Shown: piece by piece, positions 40,960-46,084 of the stretch | How the letters are laid out: each line of letters opens with the position of its first letter | Position numbering within the stretch: the stretch's first letter is position 1 | Assembly: GCA_015060685.1 (NCBI GenBank) | Contig: SUXZ01000019.1 | Location: forward strand, 1-46,084 | Reading direction: 5' to 3' | From: Mediterranea massiliensis | Lineage (GTDB): Bacteria > Bacteroidota > Bacteroidia > Bacteroidales > Bacteroidaceae | Length of the DNA: 46,084 nucleotides | Program-made: the position numbers and the translations under genes | The notes under the pieces: model-generated | Seen by the model: the letters and a program-made list of their open reading frames with translations, nothing else | Told to the model about the DNA's origin: nothing | Database searches by the model: none

Positions 40960-41842
40960 TTTCCTTTTTAATTTTCACTTTCAATCTGTCGAATCCTTCA
41001 CCATACACACCAATTACCTGGCTCTGCGAAATAAACGCATTCGGGTCTATTTGCTTCACCAATCGGAAAATCTCTACCGATTGGCGTTTATAGGCTAATA
41101 CAACCAATACCTTTACATCTTGTTTGCTGTACCATCCCATACCATGCAGCACGGTCACACCGCGTCGGGCATCGCGCGAAATATGGTCGGCAATCTTTTC
41201 ATACTCTTTCGAGAAGATAAGGAACTGCACCGACTGGCGGGCACTGTTCACGATGTAATCCAACACAAAACCGATGACAAATAGCGTAACGAATCCGAAA
41301 ATCACTCTTCGCCAATCGTGGAAGATAAAGTAACAAGACGAGATGATGAACACGTCGCAAATCATGATCATGCGTCCCAACGTCACGTCGCGATACTTGT
41401 TGATGATGGCTGCAATGATATCCGTACCACCTGTACTGCCGTTATAATTGAATACAATACCCAATCCGGCACCACACATAGCTGCACCTATCAAACAAGC
41501 CATAAAGTCTTGTCCCGGTCCTAAAATCTGTGGCAGGTTACCTGTTTCATCCTTCACCACTATCTGCATCACTTCGAGCATTATGGTCAGCAAAACGATG
41601 GCAAACGTTGTTTTAATGCTGAATTTCGGTCCTAATATCTTGAAGGCAAACAGCATCAGCACCACGTTAATCAGAAAGTAGGTGTATTGGATGGGAAATC
41701 CGGTAGCATAATAGATAATTGCACTGATACCGGTTGTTCCACCGGTAGATATTTGGTAGGGCAGCAAGAAAGCCACCCATCCCAATGCATAACAAAACAG
41801 TCCAAAACTAATAAAGAAATAATCCTTTATTTCCCTAATCAT
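40952..41842 (-). CDS. YitT family membrane protein (DUF161/DUF2179)
   Basis: A 296-residue protein from ATG 41842 ([14 protein letters not shown]), or 305 from ATG 41869. Six membrane segments fill about the first 190 residues, including the GGTTGISAI and [10 protein letters not shown] glycine-rich repeats of the family. The C-terminal cytoplasmic DUF2179 domain covers about the last 90 residues ([14 protein letters not shown]). The function is unknown, possibly transport. It lies between leuS and rdgB and overlaps rdgB. Confidence 0.92.
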   Translation of the reverse strand: MIREIKDYFFISFGLFCYALGWVAFLLPYQISTGGTTGISAIIYYATGFPIQYTYFLINVVLMLFAFKILGPKFSIKTTFAIVLLTIMLEVMQIVVKDETGNLPQILGPGQDFMACLIGAAMCGAGLGIVFNYNGSTGGTDIIAAIINKYRDVTLGRMIMICDVFIISSCYFIFHDWRRVIFGFVTLFVIGFVLDYIVNSARQSVQFLIFSKEYEKIADHISRDARRGVTVLHGMGWYSKQDVKVLVVLAYKRQSVEIFRLVKQIDPNAFISQSQVIGVYGEGFDRLKVKIKKENE

Positions 41843-41879
41843 GTTAGTTTTGTTCAAAATAAGGTTCATGTTCTACGTT

Positions 41880-44717
41880 TTATTTGATAACGATGTTTAC
41901 AATCTTCTTCGGCACTACAATTACCTTCACAATGCTCTTACCTTCCATCCATTTGGCTGCACGTTCGTCTGCAATGGCGGCAGCTTCAATGCTCTTGGCA
42001 TCGGCATCGGCCGGGAACTCCATGTTGAAACGGGCCTTACCATTGAATGAGATGGTGTAGTTTACCGAGTCTTCTACCAAGTATGCTTCGTTAAATGCCG
42101 GCCATTGTGCATCGCACACGCTTCCTTCATTGCCCAGTGTTTCCCAAAGCTCTTCGCAAACGTGTGGTGCAAACGGAGCCAAGGTGATAATCAGTTGGTT
42201 AAGGATTTCCTTCTTGTAGCACTTCAGTGTAAAGAGTTCGTTTACACAAATCATGAAGGCCGAGATAGAGGTGTTGTACGAGAAGGTTTCTATATCGCCG
42301 CTCACCTTCTTGATAAGCTTGTGCAGCGATTTCAGTTCCTCTTTAGTAGCCGCTTCGTCGGTTACAAGGTATTGTCCGTTGCGGTCATAGAACAGGCTCC
42401 AGAATTTCTTCAGGAAGCGGTGTACACCGTCAATACCGTTGGTATCCCATGGCTTTGATTGCTCTACAGGGCCAAGGAACATTTCGTACATACGCAAGGT
42501 GTCGGCACCATACTTGTCCACAATCATGTCAGGATTTACGACATTAAACATCGACTTCGACATCTTCTCTACCGCCCATCCGCAGATGTACTTGCCATCT
42601 TCAAGGATAAACTCGGCATTGTTGTATTCAGGGCGCCAGGCCTTGAACGCCTCTACATCGAGTACGTCGTTCGATACAATGTTTACATCCACGTGCAGCG
42701 GTGTAGTGTCGTATTGATCTTTCAATCCAAGCGATACAAACGTGTTGGTATCCTTGATGCGATATACAAAGTTGCTTCGTCCTTGAATCATACCTTGGTT
42801 CACAAGTTTTTGGAACGGCTCTTCTTTCACGCTCACGCCCAGGTCGAACAGGAATTTGTTCCAGAAGCGCGAGTAGATAAGGTGACCGGTAGCATGTTCT
42901 GTACCACCTACGTAGAGGTCAACATTTTGCCAGTAGTTATCTGCCTTTTCCGATACCAATGCTTCGGTGTTGTGCGGATCCATGTAGCGCAAGTAGTAGG
43001 CGCTTGAGCCTGCAAAGCCCGGCATGGTGTTCAATTCCAATGGGAAGATGGTTTGGTTATCAATCTTATCGTTATCTACCACGCAGTTGTTCACGGTGTC
43101 CCATGCCCAGCAAGTGGCGTTGCCCAATGGTGGTTCTCCCGATTCTGTTGGGAGGAACTTGCTCACTTCCGGCAATTCCAATGGCAAGCAGCTTTCAGGA
43201 ATCATATATGGCATACCATCCTTATAGTAAACAGGGAATGGTTCGCCCCAATAGCGTTGACGGCTGAAGATGGCATCGCGCAAGCGGAAGTTCACCTTCA
43301 CACGTCCCAAGTTGTGTTCCTTTACATATTGTTTTGTGGCGGCAATAGCCTCCTTGATGGTCAATCCGTTCAACGATAAGTCGCAATAAGGAGTTGCGCC
43401 TGCTTTTGGCGAGTTGCACACAATGCCTTCCTTGGCATCGAAGCTTTCTTCGCTTACGTCGCAACCCTCTACAAGCGGACGAATCTCCAATCCGAAGTGC
43501 TTAGCAAAAGCATAGTCGCGGCTATCGTGTGCGGGTACCGCCATGATGGCACCTGTACCATATCCGGCCAATACATAATCACTAATCCAGATGGGCACTG
43601 CTTCACCGGTAAACGGATTGATGGCATACGAGCCACTGAATACACCTGTTACCTTGCGGTCGCTGATGCGTTCGCGTTCGGTGCGCTTCTTTGTTCTATC
43701 CAAGTAAACTTCCACCTCTGCCTTTTGTTCAGCGGTAGTCAGTTGGGCCACTAATTCGCTTTCGGGAGCCAATACCATGAAGGTAACTCCAAACATGGTG
43801 TCGGCACGTGTAGTAAAGATAGTGAATTCCAGGTCGCTATCCTTTACTTTGAATTGCACTTCGGCACCTTCCGAGCGTCCAATCCAATTCTTCTGAGTCT
43901 CCTTCAACGATTCTGTCCAGTCAATGTTGTCTAATCCGTCGAGCAAGCGTTGTGCATAAGCCGAAACGCGCAAGCACCATTGGCGCATCTTCTTTTGCAC
44001 CACGGGGTGTCCGCCACGTTCGCTCACACCATCCACCACTTCGTCGTTGGCAAGCACGGTACCCAATGCCGGACACCAGTTCACCATGGTTTCGCCCAAG
44101 TAGGCAATGCGGTAGTTCATCAACAACTCCTGTTGTTCTTTCTCGCTCTTGGCATTCCACTCTTCAGCGGTGAATGTCAATTCTTCGTTGCAAGCTGCAT
44201 CAATACCCTCGCTACCTTTTGTTTCGAAGTGCTTTACCAGTTCGCTGATGGGGAGCGCCTTCTTGGCTATGTTACAATAGTAGCTTTCGAACATCTTCTG
44301 GAAAGCCCATTGTGTCCAGTGGTAGTAACCCGGCTCGCAAGTGCGCACCTCGCGGCTCCAGTCGAAGCAGAAACCAATCTTGTCGAGCTGTTCGCGATAG
44401 CGGTTGATGTTGGCCTTGGTAGTTACTTCAGGGTGTTGACCTGTCTGGATGGCATATTGTTCGGCAGGCAAACCATAAGCATCGTAACCCATCGGGTTCA
44501 ATACGTTGAAACCCTTCAGTCGTTTGTATCGTGCATAGATATCCGATGCGATGTATCCCAATGGATGTCCCACATGCAATCCGGCTCCACTTGGATAGGG
44601 GAACATGTTCAATACATAAAACTTTTGTTTAGTTTCGTCTTCGGTCACTTGATAGGTTTTGCGTTCCACCCATCGTTGTTGCCACTTCTTTTCAATTTCC
44701 CTGAAATTATACTCCAT
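41880..44717 (-). CDS. leuS: Leucyl-tRNA synthetase
   Basis: A 945-residue class I synthetase. The HIGH-type motif is HVGHPLGY near residue 48, followed by [14 protein letters not shown]. An editing domain (CP1) is present with [14 protein letters not shown]. The KMSKS loop is in EKMSKSMFN near residue 700, and a C-terminal anticodon-binding region follows. It charges tRNA-Leu with leucine. It has its own divergent promoter and a leader of about 75 nt, and heads the leuS-yitT-rdgB operon. Confidence 0.97.
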   Translation of the reverse strand: MEYNFREIEKKWQQRWVERKTYQVTEDETKQKFYVLNMFPYPSGAGLHVGHPLGYIASDIYARYKRLKGFNVLNPMGYDAYGLPAEQYAIQTGQHPEVTTKANINRYREQLDKIGFCFDWSREVRTCEPGYYHWTQWAFQKMFESYYCNIAKKALPISELVKHFETKGSEGIDAACNEELTFTAEEWNAKSEKEQQELLMNYRIAYLGETMVNWCPALGTVLANDEVVDGVSERGGHPVVQKKMRQWCLRVSAYAQRLLDGLDNIDWTESLKETQKNWIGRSEGAEVQFKVKDSDLEFTIFTTRADTMFGVTFMVLAPESELVAQLTTAEQKAEVEVYLDRTKKRTERERISDRKVTGVFSGSYAINPFTGEAVPIWISDYVLAGYGTGAIMAVPAHDSRDYAFAKHFGLEIRPLVEGCDVSEESFDAKEGIVCNSPKAGATPYCDLSLNGLTIKEAIAATKQYVKEHNLGRVKVNFRLRDAIFSRQRYWGEPFPVYYKDGMPYMIPESCLPLELPEVSKFLPTESGEPPLGNATCWAWDTVNNCVVDNDKIDNQTIFPLELNTMPGFAGSSAYYLRYMDPHNTEALVSEKADNYWQNVDLYVGGTEHATGHLIYSRFWNKFLFDLGVSVKEEPFQKLVNQGMIQGRSNFVYRIKDTNTFVSLGLKDQYDTTPLHVDVNIVSNDVLDVEAFKAWRPEYNNAEFILEDGKYICGWAVEKMSKSMFNVVNPDMIVDKYGADTLRMYEMFLGPVEQSKPWDTNGIDGVHRFLKKFWSLFYDRNGQYLVTDEAATKEELKSLHKLIKKVSGDIETFSYNTSISAFMICVNELFTLKCYKKEILNQLIITLAPFAPHVCEELWETLGNEGSVCDAQWPAFNEAYLVEDSVNYTISFNGKARFNMEFPADADAKSIEAAAIADERAAKWMEGKSIVKVIVVPKKIVNIVIK

Positions 44718-44796
44718 AGGTCTAATTATGAATTATGAATTTTGAATTATTTGCTAATCACTAATCATTAAATGCTTAACGCTATTTTATGCGGTG

Positions 44797-44804
44797 CAAA
44801 TTTA
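44797..44804 (-). promoter_or_regulatory. -7 element for leuS
   Basis: Minus-strand TAAATTTG, about 80 bp before the leuS ATG. The spacer contains direct repeats of the type AATTATGAATT. Confidence 0.55.
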
Positions 44805-44824
44805 CGCTTTATTTTCAAAACATG

Positions 44825-44832
44825 TATCTTTG
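44825..44832 (+). promoter_or_regulatory. -7 element for the EamA transporter gene
   Basis: TATCTTTG, 22 bp before the ATG at 44855. It is divergent from the leuS promoter, 20 bp away. Confidence 0.6.
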
Positions 44833-44854
44833 TGCCGATTTTATTCAACGAATT

Positions 44855-45766
44855 ATGAATCAGACCAACCAAACCCTCTATCATTTGCTTGCATTTCTCA
44901 CCGTTGGCATCTGGGGAGTGACCTTTATTTGCACACGTGTGCTGCTGAATCACGGATTCACTCCGCAGGAGATTTTTGTACTTCGCTTCGTGGTGGCCTA
45001 CGTAGGTATCTGGTTCTTTTCGCCCCGTCGGTTGTGGTGCGATAATTGGAAAGACGAGGCCCTGGCCCTGCTGTTAGGCATTACGGGCGGTTCGCTCTAT
45101 TTTGTCACCGAGAACAGTGCCATTGGGCTGACGTTAGTCACCAACGTTGCTTTCATTGTCTGCTCCGCTCCCCTACTCACCACCCTGTTGGCTTGGTTCG
45201 TTCGTCGCCGTCGTCGCACCTCCTCGCCGGCCTACGAAGAGGGTTCTTCCTATCGCTTACTTGCCGGTTCGCTCATGGCTCTGTTGGGTGTTGCCTTTGT
45301 GGTGTTCAACGGAAGTGTGTTGTTGCACATCCATCCGTTGGGCGACTTGCTCTCTTTCTCGGCAGCCCTCTGTTGGGCGGTCTATAGTGTTATCCTTCAG
45401 GAGATAGGCCACCGCTACAACATGATATTCCTGACGCGCAAAATCTTCTTCTATGGCCTGCTCACCATCCTGCCCTTCTTCCTTTTCACCCCTTGGACGG
45501 CAGATTGGAGCCGATTCTCCCATCCTACCGTGTGGTTCAACCTTCTCTTCTTAGGTTTGTTTGCTTCGTTGCTCTGCTTCTATACCTGGAACGTGGTGCT
45601 TCGTCGGTTGGGTGCCATCAAGTCATCCAATTACCTCTACCTCAATCCTCTCTTCACCCTGATAGGTTCCATGCTCTTTTTGGACGAGCCCGTCAGCTTC
45701 ATGGCCTTGCTTGGTGTAGCCCTCATCTTGCTGGGCATCTACATCTCCGAGCGTCGTAGCAAGTGA
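44855..45766 (+). CDS. DMT-superfamily transporter (EamA type)
   Basis: A 303-residue protein with ten predicted membrane helices arranged as two EamA halves. Typical spots are GIWGVTFICTRVLL in helix 1, GGSLYFVTENSAIGLTLVTNV in the first half, and SNYLYLNPLFTLIGSMLFLDEPVS in the second (cited in part). It exports small metabolites or amino acids; the substrate is unknown. The frame opens at 44789, but ATG 44855 (MNQTNQTL) follows the promoter at the right distance. Confidence 0.9.
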   Translation: MNQTNQTLYHLLAFLTVGIWGVTFICTRVLLNHGFTPQEIFVLRFVVAYVGIWFFSPRRLWCDNWKDEALALLLGITGGSLYFVTENSAIGLTLVTNVAFIVCSAPLLTTLLAWFVRRRRRTSSPAYEEGSSYRLLAGSLMALLGVAFVVFNGSVLLHIHPLGDLLSFSAALCWAVYSVILQEIGHRYNMIFLTRKIFFYGLLTILPFFLFTPWTADWSRFSHPTVWFNLLFLGLFASLLCFYTWNVVLRRLGAIKSSNYLYLNPLFTLIGSMLFLDEPVSFMALLGVALILLGIYISERRSK

Positions 45767-45864
45767 CATTTTTTGCACGTTTATCGCCCTAAAATGCCAT
45801 TCATTGCATTAAAAATTTGTTAAATCGCACACTTTTTGCACCCCAAAATGCGTATTCGGCACTT

Positions 45865-45957
45865 GTTTCCCCTAATTGCGGAAACAGTTTCAGCGCATGA
45901 AACAGAGTGTTTCACCCAATGAAACAAACAGTTTCAAGCCATGAAACTCCGAGTTTC
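45865..45957. repeat. Array of GTTTCAnnnnATGAAAC palindromes, 22-bp period
   Basis: Three 17-bp units (45887-45903, 45909-45925, 45931-45947) share GTTTCA and ATGAAAC arms with a different four-base centre (gcgc, ccca, agcc). Their centres are exactly 22 bp apart, with five-base spacers. An earlier variant unit lies at 45865-45885. A half unit (GTTTC 45953-45957, again 22 bp on) is cut off by the presumed mobile-element end. Confidence 0.85.
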
Positions 45958-45964
45958 ACTGCAG

Positions 45965-46084
45965 TGTACTAAAATAAGTTGACAGGTTAATATTAAAATC
46001 CGATATAGGTTTACAGTTTAAAATCTTATTCCTATGCAGGTTTACACCTTGCAAAGATAATCCGATTGAGGTTTACAATCCAAA
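45965..46084. mobile_element. Probable end of an insertion element with 31-bp-spaced repeats
   Basis: From TG at 45965 onward, four related 16-bp motifs begin at 45969, 46000, 46031 and 46062, exactly 31 bp apart. The last three are CCGATATAGGTTTACA, CCTATGCAGGTTTACA and CCGATTGAGGTTTACA; the first is a weaker CTAAAATAAGTTGACA. Terminal TG plus several regularly spaced internal motifs is the pattern of IS21-type ends bound by the transposase IstA. No transposase lies inside the window, so the family is a guess. A minus-strand TATCTTTG (46052-46059) points outward. Confidence 0.55.

Larger units (their letters stand above)
45767..46084. other. Right-edge stretch: palindrome array then mobile-element end
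   Basis: No gene. After about 100 bp of plain spacer come the GTTTC/GAAAC palindrome array (45865-45957) and the 31-bp-spaced repeats beginning at 45965-45969, which run to the window edge. Confidence 0.6.

Noticed and set aside
44718..44770. Mobile-element remnant from the AATTATGAATT repeats before leuS
   Set aside because: These short AT-rich direct repeats are common low-complexity sequence in such spacers and show no terminal repeats.
45865..46084. CRISPR array
   Set aside because: Repeats are too short (16-17 bp) and periods (22 and 31 bp) do not fit CRISPR units. Spacers in the first array are 4-5 bases, and no cas gene is present.

Overview
The window looks like a chromosomal segment from a gut-type Bacteroidales bacterium (Bacteroidaceae or Prevotellaceae level). 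The reasons are the many Bacteroidota-type -7 promoter elements (TAnnTTTG) just upstream of genes, the near absence of Shine-Dalgarno sites, and families typical of the phylum: DUF2723, DUF3098, DUF4294, DUF4861, HU-HIG, membrane-anchored AraC regulators and BspA-like LRR lipoproteins. No rRNA or tRNA gene was seen.

Left part (1-11.9 kb): an HU-like DNA-binding protein; a two-gene minus-strand unit (DUF2723 GT-C membrane glycosyltransferase, then a NodB-type deacetylase); a secreted sialate-O-acetylesterase-like hydrolase; then a seven-gene minus-strand operon reading methyltransferase, ftsX, DUF3098, uppP, truB, queA, folK. This operon mixes division, undecaprenyl-phosphate recycling, tRNA modification and folate genes.

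Middle part (12-22.2 kb) is the accessory region. Two tandem membrane-AraC regulators are separated by a candidate pseudoknotted leader RNA. They are followed by four envelope genes: an OmpA-domain protein, a coiled-coil secreted protein, a lysozyme-fold-like secreted protein and a small lipoprotein. Then comes a patchwork with few genes: a copied 5' end of the methyltransferase gene, a 110-bp direct repeat, a second candidate structured RNA (about 340 nt, pseudoknotted) in front of a BspA-like LRR lipoprotein, an ATPase remnant, and a GC-rich degenerate repeat array.

Right part (22.2-45.8 kb) is housekeeping and anaerobic metabolism: DUF4861 and miaB; a small RNA candidate; a CoA transferase for acetate/succinate metabolism; a PBP4-type carboxypeptidase with dihydrolipoyl dehydrogenase; ferritin and rubrerythrin (iron and peroxide defence); nadB and nadA (the first two steps of NAD synthesis); dinD between duplicated terminators; a SulP transporter; a nuclease; a radical SAM protein; a TrmH-type methylase; the leuS-yitT-rdgB operon; and an EamA exporter. 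The right edge appears to be the end of a mobile element carrying 31-bp-spaced repeats.

The most unusual signal is a class of short intergenic arrays (near 6.6, 21.9, 32.35 and 45.9 kb). Three are built from a different small palindrome repeated at exactly 21 or 22 bp, and the fourth has about 22-bp degenerate units. All lie beyond the 3' ends of genes. The two pseudoknotted leader RNAs are the second main candidate for something undescribed.
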